Source: UBA4782 sp034430215 (GTDB lineage Bacteria; Chloroflexota; Anaerolineae; Anaerolineales; Anaerolineaceae). From it: a stretch of 64,000 nucleotides of DNA. The translations under genes were made by a program, and so were the position numbers. Shown piece after piece: positions 35,407 to 43,951 of this stretch. Under the pieces are notes generated by a model. It worked only from the letters and a program-made list of their open reading frames with translations. It did no database searches and was not told the origin of the DNA. Position 1 is the stretch's first letter, and each line of letters starts with the position of its first letter. The stretch lies in NCBI GenBank assembly GCA_034430215.1, contig DAOUFE010000007.1, positions 62,001 through 126,000 of the forward strand. Reading direction: 5' to 3'.

Positions 35407-36347
35407 TATAGGAATTCCTTAAATTGAGGTTTGATATTCAACTCATCGAGCCAGGTTTCGACTTGCTTGAGATATTCTTCAGCATGAGCATAATCAACAG
35501 GTTCTTTTCGTCCAGTTGCTGCAAGCAATCCTGCTTCAAGCATATTGGTTCCGTATGATCGTTCTTCAAATACGGGGGTAGTGGTGATCAGGTATTTTAC
35601 TCCAGCCTGTTTAAAAAGATCTCGATCCGCTTTTGTGGTAGTGTTAGTTACGATGGTTTTCCCTTCCATGCGGTCAGGCATGTATTTTGTCAGATAATGA
35701 CAATCCCCAGCGATAACATCTGCTTGAGTAAAATATTTTCCCCATTTTGGGGTGCGCTTATTCTGTGATTCACCCGTTGGATAAAGCATTGAAAAAGGCA
35801 ATCGAGAAATAACTGGCATCAAAATAGAGACCATTCTTTTCAAGCTTTTTTCTGAATTTAAAGGAATATCCATCCCAAGAGCGAACATCACATCACCGAT
35901 CACGCACTGGTAACCTGCATCATTGAAGCCTTGAAATAAACCATACCTATCTACTGCACTGGTCATAAACGCGTGTTTATGGTCATCAGGGATATTCACA
36001 TTTTCTGCTAAAACAGAAGCAGCTTTACGCTCCAGAGTCATTTTTAATCCGGTACCATCTGCAACCGGAGTTTTATGAACACCTTTGATCAGTGATTGAA
36101 CGCTATGCAAGATATGCCAATTAGTATCAACCATGAAACCCAAGAGTGCCCCACCCACTCCAAATGCATCAACCTTCCCGTCCAATTCACTGTACATCGC
36201 TGCAGCTTTTTGCATGTCACCATCCGTACCAATTCGTTCAAGTTGCACTTTCTCCCCAAATAGCTCTACTATCGTTGAACTATCACGCTTGGATGATCCC
36301 AAACTAATGCTTACCGCTCTTTTAATTGCTGATTGTGTCGTGGTCAT
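35406..36347 (-). CDS. Conserved protein of unknown function (possible quinate-5-dehydrogenase-named family)
   Basis: A 313-residue cytoplasmic protein beginning with AVSISLGSSKRD, then GEKVQLERIGTDGDMQKAA and KVDAFGVGG. I recall related Chloroflexota proteins that automated pipelines label quinate 5-dehydrogenase, but no Rossmann NAD-binding fingerprint is obvious here, so I do not endorse that activity. The C-terminal half contains DCHYLTKYMPDRMEGKTIVTNTTTKADRDLFKQAGVKYLITTTP, which may be a nucleotide or cofactor site. It is the first gene of a one-base-overlap operon with a nucleotidyltransferase and a PAP2 phosphatase. Confidence 0.55.
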   Translation of the reverse strand: MTTTQSAIKRAVSISLGSSKRDSSTIVELFGEKVQLERIGTDGDMQKAAAMYSELDGKVDAFGVGGALLGFMVDTNWHILHSVQSLIKGVHKTPVADGTGLKMTLERKAASVLAENVNIPDDHKHAFMTSAVDRYGLFQGFNDAGYQCVIGDVMFALGMDIPLNSEKSLKRMVSILMPVISRLPFSMLYPTGESQNKRTPKWGKYFTQADVIAGDCHYLTKYMPDRMEGKTIVTNTTTKADRDLFKQAGVKYLITTTPVFEERSYGTNMLEAGLLAATGRKEPVDYAHAEEYLKQVETWLDELNIKPQFKEFL

Positions 36348-36415
36348 TAGGCAAATTCCTTTTTAGAAATAAACACTTTAAGATAAAAATGTAACGCATG
36401 CTAGATAACGGTTGG

Positions 36416-36964
36416 TTATCCTTTGTCCTCTATGAGGTTTTCACCAGCTTTGGAAGAGGCATGGTTCTGCAATAGGGTTAATTCTTCTTCGAGATCTGTG
36501 ATCTTCGCTTCAATCTGGTTAATCATTTCACTGCTATTCAGATTAGCGGAAACAGGTTCTTCCGGCAGCTTTTCTACTAACAAAATTTTCCAATATTCGT
36601 ATTCTTCTTGAGAAATTTTGCCAGAATCTATTAACACATCCAACCTGTGGATAATTTCGTTATCGATCATTAATTTTGGGTTCACCAATGCTTGAATTGC
36701 TTTCCTATATGCTTGTAAATTGGATTGTCCGCTTTTAATGATCTTTTCGAACATGACTCCAGGAAACAATCCCCCTGGCTTTTTTTCTAATTCAAAAAGC
36801 ACTTGAGCCAATGTTAATGTTGTCAGATCATTTCCACTGGCGTGGTCTACTACACGTACATCTTCACCTTCAGAGATCAGATCCGCAATCTCCTCCAGCG
36901 TGATATACCGCCTGGTCGTTGTATTGTACAGCTTCCGATTGGAATAACGTTTGATCACAGGCAA
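36416..36964 (-). CDS. PhaR-like polyhydroxyalkanoate synthesis repressor
   Basis: A 182-residue protein whose N-terminus (VIKRYSNRKLYNTTTRRYITLEEIADLISEGEDVRVVDHASGNDLT) is the PhaR DNA-binding domain. Its start is TTG 36964, or GTG 36958; GAGG lies before it at a suitable distance. The C-terminal 25 residues are a coiled coil (INQIEAKITDLEEELTLLQNH). PhaR represses phasin and PHA genes and is released by PHA granules. The phasin-like gene lies directly upstream (37122-37478), and its promoter carries a candidate operator. No PHA synthase is visible. Confidence 0.85.
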   Translation of the reverse strand: MPVIKRYSNRKLYNTTTRRYITLEEIADLISEGEDVRVVDHASGNDLTTLTLAQVLFELEKKPGGLFPGVMFEKIIKSGQSNLQAYRKAIQALVNPKLMIDNEIIHRLDVLIDSGKISQEEYEYWKILLVEKLPEEPVSANLNSSEMINQIEAKITDLEEELTLLQNHASSKAGENLIEDKG

Positions 36965-37079
36965 GGGATGAACCTCAGCAGAATATTATACCTGCGAAAT
37001 GATAACCTTGCCTTTAATTTTCATTTGATTGAACAACATGAAGTGCAGACTCGGTTGGTCATATATTCGGGTTTAATTT

Positions 37080-37110
37080 TTACCCCTTCCCTGTGATTAG
37101 GAAGGGGTAA
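37080..37110 (-). terminator. Terminator-like hairpin after the phasin-like gene
   Basis: An 11-bp stem (TTACCCCTTCC with GGAAGGGGTAA) and a 9-base loop lies 12 bp past the phasin stop, between it and phaR. No long U-run follows on the minus strand. Some readthrough into phaR is possible. Confidence 0.6.
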
Positions 37111-37121
37111 TTTTTAAGGTT

Positions 37122-37478
37122 TTAGCCTTTTTGCTGTTTTTTTAATTCCTCTACTTGTCGCGTTAACTCAGCGAGTCGTGCATTTAATCTATCCAATTCT
37201 TCTTGAGAGACATTGACATGCTGATTTTTCACACGTTCTGCACGATGCTCTTTAAGCATTTTGTCATGCGTTTCGATCATTTCTTTGATCAACTTCCGAG
37301 CTTCTTCTTCGGCTAGTTCACCTTTTTCTGCCAATCGAGCAATACATTGCTCCAATTCATCTTCAGCAATAACTGCTGCTCCGATTGCTGCCAGGACGAA
37401 TTTCCTGGCAAACGGGAACATCGTTTCTTTTGATTCTGTTTTGGCATTTTCTTTTGAAGCATTAGTAGACTCTGTCAT
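37122..37478 (-). CDS. Phasin-like / PHA granule-associated protein
   Basis: A 118-residue protein with a polar N-terminus, a short amphipathic or hydrophobic stretch (FARKFVLAAIGAAVIAEDEL) and a long coiled coil (LDRLNARLAELTRQVEELKKQQ). This is the composition of phasin-superfamily and PhaF/PhaI-type granule proteins. The neighbouring PhaR gene supports the call. It would coat storage granules or act as a structural coiled coil if granules are absent. A clear sigma-70 promoter with a palindrome is directly upstream. Confidence 0.72.
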   Translation of the reverse strand: MTESTNASKENAKTESKETMFPFARKFVLAAIGAAVIAEDELEQCIARLAEKGELAEEEARKLIKEMIETHDKMLKEHRAERVKNQHVNVSQEELDRLNARLAELTRQVEELKKQQKG

Positions 37479-37506
37479 TTTTACTCCTATCCGGCATTAC
37501 AATTTA

Positions 37507-37535
37507 ATTATAACGCAATGCGTCATAGGATTCAA
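37507..37535 (-). promoter_or_regulatory. Promoter of the phasin-like gene with palindromic operator
   Basis: On the minus strand TTGAAT (37535-37530), a 17-bp spacer and TATAAT (37512-37507) form a good sigma-70 promoter. The spacer contains the inverted repeat ACGCA-T-TGCGT (37523-37513), so a bound repressor would block RNA polymerase. The adjacent PhaR-like protein is the natural candidate. Confidence 0.75.
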
Positions 37536-37551
37536 GTATCACCATTCCTTA

Positions 37552-39336
37552 TTAAGCTCTTTGTGTGAAATTTGGCTGATTAGGAGGAGCAGCATTTTTC
37601 CTCTTATTACGAACTAATAAGACGATGACCACAATAATTACAACCACCAGGCATAACCCCGCCAGGCAAATACCGCCACCCGCAATGTATAATTTATTCT
37701 GTTCAAAGAAACTGGGGGAGGGAGTAGGAGTGGGAGAAGCTTTGGGAGTTGGGGTTATTTTTCTTTGCGTTTTGCTGGCAACTACATTATATATAACACT
37801 CGTTCGGTCTGATGGCACAGAAATCGCCTCAACCTGAACAGTCCAATCTCCCTGTTTAGGATCCTGTATCTTGATAAGGTGAACGTTTTCACCTACTTCA
37901 TCAGAAGCTCCGCCATATTCGGGTGTGACTACTTCACCATCCGGGTCAATGAGTTGCATATTGAGATCCCCTTCCAGGAACGATAAGGTCATGGAAAGCT
38001 CTTCAAGATCTTCATCAACGGTAACTACACCGACATCCTTCTTTTCTCCTTGTTGTATAGACCCTGTGAATGATGTAACCTGTGCTCCCGTTGCTTTTTG
38101 TCGACATGAAATGAAGAAATTGACGATCTCATCTCCACTTTCTGCAAACAGATAGCTTCCTTGAGTCCCAGATGCCAAGCCTGTCAACAAGTCAGCGTCA
38201 ACATCATATTCTGTTTCACCAATCCCTAAAGCACAAATGGAAGCATTCAGTTCCTTAGCTCTTTCTGTTGTGATATTGAGCATATCCTGCGAAACCATTC
38301 CCATGTTTGAATACCCATCACTAAGCAGAATGATCAAAGAAGGCTGATCCGAGGAACCAACCAATTCGATCTGATCCAGAGCGATATTTAAACCATCGCC
38401 AATATTGGTCATGTTTTGGGATTCCAACTCATTGATAAGGGTTTCTACAAGATCGAAATCGGAAGTAAAAGAAGTCTTCAACTCACCATAATTACTAAAA
38501 GTTACCAGAGATAACTCTGAAGAGGTTCCTTCAGAAAGTTCATCCAGACGGGATAACTCAACAAGAATTTGACCAGCCTGGCGGGCTAATTCAATTTTTG
38601 TTGGTATTCCATAAGAAGGAGCCAATTCATTTACCCTATCGACAAGGTCATAGTATCCCGTGTTCTCTCGGTATTCATATAGAGCAGTGTTCGCATCAGA
38701 CAAACCTGAGCTGTCATATACCGTGTTGTAGGCTTCTTCAGCAACAGAATACGCTTCAGCTAGGCTCACAAATTCTGGGTTATCCAACGGGATAACTGTC
38801 AGCAATTCCTCTTCAAGTCCATATGGAGGAGTATCATAGCAGCAGGCACCTTCGAGCTTCGTTTCGAGATCTGCAATATCCTTTGAGTATTCAAGATATT
38901 GAGACCAGCAATTGCAGCCATAGCTGGATAAGACCTCTTCGATCTTGGCCACCATTTCTAGCGTGGAACCGTACCCATTATTCTTATACCAATCATTGAT
39001 CGCATCTTGTGATTGGTTCAGATTTCGGGTTGCGTTAACTACTTCTTCCGAATTGGTCAATCTTTTTTGTTGTTCAGATAGATCTTGATATTCAGGAGAA
39101 TTCAATATCTCATCAATCTGTGCCTTAATATCAGCAATTTCTGCAGGCAAGTCTGTACCTCCCAATGAATAAGATTCCATACTGCCTGATATATCCAAAA
39201 CGATTGCAACACGCAAAACCGGGTCATCTTTCTGAACTTGAGGTGCATCTAGAGATTGGCTAAAGGCTCTTGCATCTGGCACTAGCAGGCTGGCACAGAA
39301 TAAAATAATTACAAGAATGAAAGCTGACCGTTTCAT
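37552..39336 (-). CDS. Secreted von Willebrand factor A domain protein with C-terminal anchor
   Basis: A 594-residue protein. It has an N-terminal signal peptide (to about residue 24, ending near DARA), then VLRVAIVLDISGSMESYSLGG with the MIDAS DxSxS metal site. A roughly 160-residue helical insert with several CC/C pairs (SYGCNCWSQYL, LEGACCYD) splits the VWA fold, which continues with LVTFSNYGELKTSF and LIILLSDGYSNMGM. A second beta domain follows, then a Pro/Thr linker and a C-terminal membrane helix (AGGGICLAGLCLVVVIIVVIVLL) with a basic tail. It should face the outside and bind a protein or metal-dependent ligand. The Cys-rich insert in the VWA domain is unusual. It is divergent from the hydrogenase operon. 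Confidence 0.82.
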   Translation of the reverse strand: MKRSAFILVIILFCASLLVPDARAFSQSLDAPQVQKDDPVLRVAIVLDISGSMESYSLGGTDLPAEIADIKAQIDEILNSPEYQDLSEQQKRLTNSEEVVNATRNLNQSQDAINDWYKNNGYGSTLEMVAKIEEVLSSYGCNCWSQYLEYSKDIADLETKLEGACCYDTPPYGLEEELLTVIPLDNPEFVSLAEAYSVAEEAYNTVYDSSGLSDANTALYEYRENTGYYDLVDRVNELAPSYGIPTKIELARQAGQILVELSRLDELSEGTSSELSLVTFSNYGELKTSFTSDFDLVETLINELESQNMTNIGDGLNIALDQIELVGSSDQPSLIILLSDGYSNMGMVSQDMLNITTERAKELNASICALGIGETEYDVDADLLTGLASGTQGSYLFAESGDEIVNFFISCRQKATGAQVTSFTGSIQQGEKKDVGVVTVDEDLEELSMTLSFLEGDLNMQLIDPDGEVVTPEYGGASDEVGENVHLIKIQDPKQGDWTVQVEAISVPSDRTSVIYNVVASKTQRKITPTPKASPTPTPSPSFFEQNKLYIAGGGICLAGLCLVVVIIVVIVLLVRNKRKNAAPPNQPNFTQRA

Positions 39337-39421
39337 ACCTGAAATCTCCTTATCATTAGTGAAATGGGATAATTTATTGTAGCGGTAATTTGAAAATATG
39401 CAATATATACTCTTAATTGTG

Positions 39422-39477
39422 TATAATTTTCACATGACAAAAATGGCCTCAAGAGGTATACACTTAGGTGTGAAATT
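39422..39477 (+). promoter_or_regulatory. Candidate -10 box and inverted repeat before the hydrogenase operon
   Basis: TATAAT at 39422-39427 lies 84 bp before the first hydrogenase-operon ATG. It is followed by the imperfect inverted repeat TTTTCACA (39427-39434) ... TGTGAAA (39469-39475). No -35 with good spacing was found. The 174-bp gap is also the upstream region of the divergent VWA gene. Confidence 0.35.
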
Positions 39478-39510
39478 CTCCAGCTATCACCCCAAACAGG
39501 AGGAAAAGTT

Positions 39511-39993
39511 ATGATAAATGCTCTGGTCGCGATCGCGATGATCATCTGCGCGATTCAAGCTATCCGGGTAAAAAAGTTGCTGTCTTCTGCCCTCTGGTTA
39601 GCAGGATGCAGTGCCATGGTGGCATTAATGTTATATTTATTGGGGGCGCCCGAGATTGCAGTGATCGAATTAAGTGTTGGAGCGGGTTTGGTTACCGTGC
39701 TGTTTGTGTTTGCCATCAACATCATTGGAGATGAAAAACCCGTCACCGAACCTGGCATTCCCTCGCTGGTCGCCTGGGCTCTGGTCATTCTCTCAATTGG
39801 AATCCTTGCTTATTTAAATTTGCCATTATTAAGTGCAGTTATTCCTGACCTGGCTGAGATTCCTATGGCATCTACCACCATTTGGACTGATCGAATGTTA
39901 GATGTGATCCTGCAGATCGTGTTAATTTTCGTAGGTGTGATGGGTGTAATTAATTTAATCTCAGACAGCAAAGCCAAGGAGAAAAGCCAATGA
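39511..39993 (+). CDS. Hydrogenase membrane subunit, NuoJ/DUF4040-like
   Basis: A 160-residue protein with five hydrophobic segments. The region VKKLLSSALWLAGCSAMVALMLYLLGAPEIAVIELSVGAGLVTVLFVFAI matches the DUF4040 / MbhD- and NuoJ-like core, with the conserved ELSVGAG element. It belongs to the ion-translocating module between the hydrogenase and the antiporter-like subunits. AGGAGG (39498-39503) precedes the ATG. The stop overlaps the next start by 4 bp. It is the first gene of the hydrogenase operon. Confidence 0.85.
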   Translation: MINALVAIAMIICAIQAIRVKKLLSSALWLAGCSAMVALMLYLLGAPEIAVIELSVGAGLVTVLFVFAINIIGDEKPVTEPGIPSLVAWALVILSIGILAYLNLPLLSAVIPDLAEIPMASTTIWTDRMLDVILQIVLIFVGVMGVINLISDSKAKEKSQ

Positions 39994-40298
39994 CAAATAT
40001 ACCCATGATCATCATACTGGCTGTGCTTGGTCTGATTGGGGTAGGTTTTTATGCACTACTGGCTACTCGTAATTTGATCAAAGTGATCATTGCATTGCAG
40101 ATCCTTGTCAAAGGTGGATTACTGGCTTTGGTACTTGCTGGCAGAATCCAGGGACAGGTAATGGTTGGTCAAAGCATGGCACTAACCGCAATTGTCGCTG
40201 ATACGATCGTTGCTGTGGTTGGGTTAGCACTCGCTGTTCAGGTGCGCAAACACCATGGAACCATTGATTTAAAACAACTCACAAAATTAAAGAGGTAA
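39990..40298 (+). CDS. Hydrogenase membrane subunit, NuoK/MrpC-like
   Basis: A 102-residue protein with three hydrophobic helices, as in NuoK, MnhC and MbhG. The segment NLIKVIIALQILVKGGLLALVL fits NuoK, and the highly conserved MALTAIVADTIVAVVGLALAVQV is the typical third helix. In NuoK a Glu pair carries protons, and here only part of that charge pattern is visible. It overlaps the upstream gene by 4 bp and ends 2 bp before the next start. Confidence 0.87.
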   Translation: MTNIPMIIILAVLGLIGVGFYALLATRNLIKVIIALQILVKGGLLALVLAGRIQGQVMVGQSMALTAIVADTIVAVVGLALAVQVRKHHGTIDLKQLTKLKR

Positions 40299-40300
40299 CC

Positions 40301-42046
40301 ATGGCTTCTACATTAATCCTTCTTGTCATTGGTTTACCATGGTTAGGTGCTTTGCTGGTGTGGTGGATTGGAGATAAGCGTTCTGCTTTACAGCATACCC
40401 TGGCGATCGCCTTTTCTGTTGCCTCTGGGGCAGTAGCAGTTGCACTTATTTTTAACGCCAACAGTTCTACAGCTATCAGCCTGGATGCGGGTGGTGTTTT
40501 TGGGCATTTCACATTTGTTGCAGATGGTTTAGGTGTTTATCTGTCAGCGATCGCAACAGTCATTGGAAGCCTTGCTGTGATCTTTTCAGTCAATTACATG
40601 CATGGTGAAAAAGGACTGGGACGTTATTACGCCATGGTGCTCTTCTTCATTGGTGGTATGGCAGGATTGGTTCTTACCAGCAATCTCCTGCTCATGTTCC
40701 TGTTCTGGGAAATAACTGCCTTATGCTCGTATGCATTGATCGCATTCCATAATGATGACCCCAAAGCGGTTGCCGGCGGCATCAAAGCCCTTATTATCAC
40801 GCAATTGGGTGGTATTGGATTACTGGCAGGCGCTTTGATCCTCTACAGTCAGACTGGCAGTTATGACTTCAATCAAATGATCGCCAATCCCGGTATCATC
40901 AATCCCCGGCTTCTATCTGGAATGGCATTTGGATGTCTGATTGCTGCCGCGGCTAAATCCGCCCAGTTCCCCTTCTTTACCTGGCTTCCAGATGCAATGG
41001 AAGCACCCACCCCTATCAGCGCACTCATCCATGCTGCGACCATGGTGAACGCTGGTGTTTACCTCCTGGCACGGTTTTATCCGGCTTTCGAAGCAGTACC
41101 GGGTTGGAAAATTTCTGTCATTCTGGTGGGTATGATCTCAGCTTTCATCAGCGCCATTATGGCATTATTTGCCAACGACCTGAAACGGGTGCTGGCTTAT
41201 TCAACCATCAGTCAGTTGGGTTATATGGTTTTTGCCATTGGCTGCGGTGGAATTTATGCATCACAATTTCACTTATTAAGCCATTCGGTATTCAAAGCCT
41301 TACTCTTCCTCGGGGCTGGTGCAATCATCCATTCAGTTGGTACGCGAGACATGCGTGAAATGGGTGGTTTAGGAAAGAAAATGCCATTTACACGTTTCGT
41401 CTTTATCATTGGCGCATTGGCATTGGCTGGTATCCCCATCCTGAATGGCTTCTGGAGTAAAGAATTGGTATTGGAAGCAGGCTTGACCGGCGGACCCGTA
41501 TGGGCTTATGCCATCATGCTCATCACCGCTGGCTTGACCGCATTTTACACCTTCCGCATGGTCTGGATGGTTTTCTATGGAAAACCCTCTGAAAAGCACG
41601 TTCATGATGCTCAACCTGCTATGAAAGTAGCCCTGGCTCCTTTAGCTTTGGGTGCAGTTGTAGCCTGGCTGCTGGCTGGTCCTTTTGCATCCATGCTGCA
41701 AAATACTCTTCCAGCCCACAATATTCACGCAGCCAGTACGATTGAAATAATACTAGAGGTGATCAAAGCACCCGCAACGTACATTGCCCTTGCAGTGGTT
41801 GCGCTCGGTCTGGTTTCCTGGTGGCAGCGTGAAAATCTCGCAGCGGTAGGGAAAGCTTTCAGGTGGCTTAAACCAATCGCCGAAAATAGTTTTGGATTTG
41901 AAGCAGTGAATAAATTTATCGTACGTGAAACACAGGCAACTGCTGAAGAGTTGCGTGATACACAAACCGGATTGTTGAATTGGAACATCGCTGGCCTGTT
42001 GATCGGGCTGATTGCGGTAATCATCATCCTGGTGATGGGAGGCTAA
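40301..42046 (+). CDS. Hydrogenase antiporter-like membrane subunit, NuoL/MrpA-like
   Basis: A 581-residue protein with about 14-16 membrane helices. FWEITALCSYALIAFH carries the conserved Glu, and AVAGGIKALIITQLGGIGLL and AFISAIMALFANDLKRVLAYSTISQLGYM carry the lysines of the Mrp/NuoL proton-channel core. The long C-terminal extension resembles the lateral helix of NuoL. It would move H+ or Na+ across the membrane, driven by the hydrogenase module. GAGG precedes the ATG. Confidence 0.9.
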   Translation: MASTLILLVIGLPWLGALLVWWIGDKRSALQHTLAIAFSVASGAVAVALIFNANSSTAISLDAGGVFGHFTFVADGLGVYLSAIATVIGSLAVIFSVNYMHGEKGLGRYYAMVLFFIGGMAGLVLTSNLLLMFLFWEITALCSYALIAFHNDDPKAVAGGIKALIITQLGGIGLLAGALILYSQTGSYDFNQMIANPGIINPRLLSGMAFGCLIAAAAKSAQFPFFTWLPDAMEAPTPISALIHAATMVNAGVYLLARFYPAFEAVPGWKISVILVGMISAFISAIMALFANDLKRVLAYSTISQLGYMVFAIGCGGIYASQFHLLSHSVFKALLFLGAGAIIHSVGTRDMREMGGLGKKMPFTRFVFIIGALALAGIPILNGFWSKELVLEAGLTGGPVWAYAIMLITAGLTAFYTFRMVWMVFYGKPSEKHVHDAQPAMKVALAPLALGAVVAWLLAGPFASMLQNTLPAHNIHAASTIEIILEVIKAPATYIALAVVALGLVSWWQRENLAAVGKAFRWLKPIAENSFGFEAVNKFIVRETQATAEELRDTQTGLLNWNIAGLLIGLIAVIIILVMGG

Positions 42047-42048
42047 AT

Positions 42049-43578
42049 ATGACGGCAAATACCGCACTCATCTGGTTACTGGCAATTCCATTAGGTTCAG
42101 CTCCGATCATTTATCTTGCTGGACGAATAACTGAAAGGCTCTCGCCTAAAACGGGTTCTGCTCCCTCACGCTGGTTGTCAGTTCTGGCTCTTGCTGGAAC
42201 ATTCGTTCCCTTGTACTACGCCATTATGCACTTCACCAGCGAAGGCGCGATCAACCTGAATGTCAACATGATCAGCCTGAAATTTGATGGCATCAGCATG
42301 TTGGTCGCCGCGACAGCACTCTTTTTGGGATTATGTGTGACATTCTTCTCGACCAAATATATGCAGGGCGATGATGGCGAGGAAAAATTCTTCGCTTTGC
42401 TACCCATCATGATCGGTTCGATCATCGGTTTGGTTAGCGCAACCGACCTTTTCAACTTATGGGTCTGGTTTGAAGCAATGGCAATCAGCTCGTACATTCT
42501 GGTGGCATTTTACCGGGATCAGGCTAATGCTATCGAAGCTGGTGTCAAGTATCTGGTTCAAAGCGCAGCCGGTTCAGCATTGATTCTATTGGGTATCGCT
42601 CTGGTATTCGCCCAAACTGGTCTCCTGAACCTGGAACAGATTCGGATAAGCGTTATGAATTCCGAACCTTCTCCTTTACTACTGGCAGCCAGTGTATTAA
42701 TGTTGATCGGTTTTGGTGTAAAAGCTGCGCTGGTTCCACTGCACACCTGGCTTCCTGACGCCCATTCGCAGGCACCCAGTGGTATTAGTGCCATGCTTTC
42801 AGGTATCGTCATTGAAGCAGGTCTGGTTGCTTTACTACGTACTGCAGGCACTTTGATCTATTCTAATGCCACCTGGGGATACCTGATTATGGGCTTTGGT
42901 GCTCTCAACCTGTTTGTTGGAAACCTGATGGCACTTCGCCAAACGCAGGTTAAAAGGTTACTCGCTTATTCCAGTGTCAGCCAGGTAGGATATATTCTGA
43001 TTGGCATTGGTGTTTCGATTTACTCATTACAACCAACAGGAGCAGCAGGTGGTTTCTTCCATGTGATCACCCATGCATTGATGAAGGGGTTGGCATTTCT
43101 TGCTGCAGGAGCGCTTCTTTACGCACTGCGGTTGTCACATCATAATCATGAACCATTGCAGATTTATGACCTGGACGGGGCTTCTAAACGCTACCCGCTA
43201 ACAGCATTTGCGCTGTCTCTTGCTTTGCTCGCCCTGGGCGGGCTTCCCCCACTGGCAGGCTTCATGTCAAAATGGCAGATCTTTGTTGCGGGCTTTGAAG
43301 CTGGCTCTGGCTTGACGATTGCGATGGTTATCTTCGCAGCATTGAACAGTGTTCTGTCACTAGCGTATTACACACCAATGATCAACCGTATGTACCGCCA
43401 TGAACCTTCAGAGCAGGTAAAAGCTGGAACAACCATTTCCTGGAAGATGGCGCTCCCACTGGTTATCCTGATCATTCTGATTGTTGTATTGGGCTTCTGG
43501 CCACCCCTTGTTCGATGGATGGTCAATCCAGCCGCATATTCACTACTTTCAATATTTACGAGTGTTCAAATAAGGTGA
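42049..43578 (+). CDS. Hydrogenase antiporter-like membrane subunit, NuoM/N/MrpD-like
   Basis: A second antiporter-type subunit of 509 residues, starting at ATG 42049 with GGGAGG at 42037. Motifs are FNLWVWFEAMAISSYILVAF (conserved Glu), EAGVKYLVQSAAGSALILLG (Lys) and LHTWLPDAHSQAPSGISAMLSGIVIEAG (Lys/His). It is shorter than the NuoL-like partner and lacks the C-terminal lateral helix, as MrpD/MbhH do. Two such subunits suggest two ion channels in the complex. The 23 extra codons upstream of 42049 overlap the previous gene and are not used. Confidence 0.9.
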   Translation: MTANTALIWLLAIPLGSAPIIYLAGRITERLSPKTGSAPSRWLSVLALAGTFVPLYYAIMHFTSEGAINLNVNMISLKFDGISMLVAATALFLGLCVTFFSTKYMQGDDGEEKFFALLPIMIGSIIGLVSATDLFNLWVWFEAMAISSYILVAFYRDQANAIEAGVKYLVQSAAGSALILLGIALVFAQTGLLNLEQIRISVMNSEPSPLLLAASVLMLIGFGVKAALVPLHTWLPDAHSQAPSGISAMLSGIVIEAGLVALLRTAGTLIYSNATWGYLIMGFGALNLFVGNLMALRQTQVKRLLAYSSVSQVGYILIGIGVSIYSLQPTGAAGGFFHVITHALMKGLAFLAAGALLYALRLSHHNHEPLQIYDLDGASKRYPLTAFALSLALLALGGLPPLAGFMSKWQIFVAGFEAGSGLTIAMVIFAALNSVLSLAYYTPMINRMYRHEPSEQVKAGTTISWKMALPLVILIILIVVLGFWPPLVRWMVNPAAYSLLSIFTSVQIR

Positions 43579-43580
43579 AC

Positions 43581-43892
43581 ATGGAAATATTACTCACCCC
43601 TCCACTTGCAATAATTATTCTGGCTCCGTTGGTAATCCTCATTTTTTGGTTTGGTAAAAAACTGGCGGGTCCGGAAAAACCTAATCCCATTAAGACCAGC
43701 CCTTATGGAAGTGGTGAAGCCGCACCGACCAATGCAGCAGCACCAGGGTATCGTCCTTTTTTCATGGTCGCGTTCTTCTTTGCAATTTTGCACCTGGGCA
43801 TGCTGGTGATCGGTACCAGTTCACTTAGTACGGTTACTGGTCTATATATTGTTGGATTGATCCTGGCACTGGTAGCCCTGGTGTTGGGATAG
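43581..43892 (+). CDS. Hydrogenase small membrane subunit, NuoA/MbhI-like
   Basis: The start is ATG 43581, with TAAGG just upstream. The 103-residue protein has three hydrophobic segments and a loop TSPYGSGEAAPTNAAAPGYRPFFMVAFFFAILHLGMLVI. This resembles the NuoA loop YECG-x-P and its following helix. In NuoA the loop Cys switches with redox state; here it is Ser/Gly. MbhI of Thermococcales has the same position in the operon order. The call is based on length, topology and position. Confidence 0.72.
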   Translation: MEILLTPPLAIIILAPLVILIFWFGKKLAGPEKPNPIKTSPYGSGEAAPTNAAAPGYRPFFMVAFFFAILHLGMLVIGTSSLSTVTGLYIVGLILALVALVLG

Positions 43893-43951
43893 GAAGTTTA
43901 CTACACTCAAACTGCATTTGCTTACACGATAAGCAGGACATGTGAGGATAG

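Noticed and set aside
35406..36347. Naming the protein quinate 5-dehydrogenase
   Set aside because: The name is recalled only from automated annotation of similar proteins, and no NAD-binding fingerprint is seen.
41980..42048. An extended start for the second antiporter-like subunit
   Set aside because: The extra 23 codons overlap the end of the upstream gene and lack a ribosome site. ATG 42049 has GGGAGG in place.
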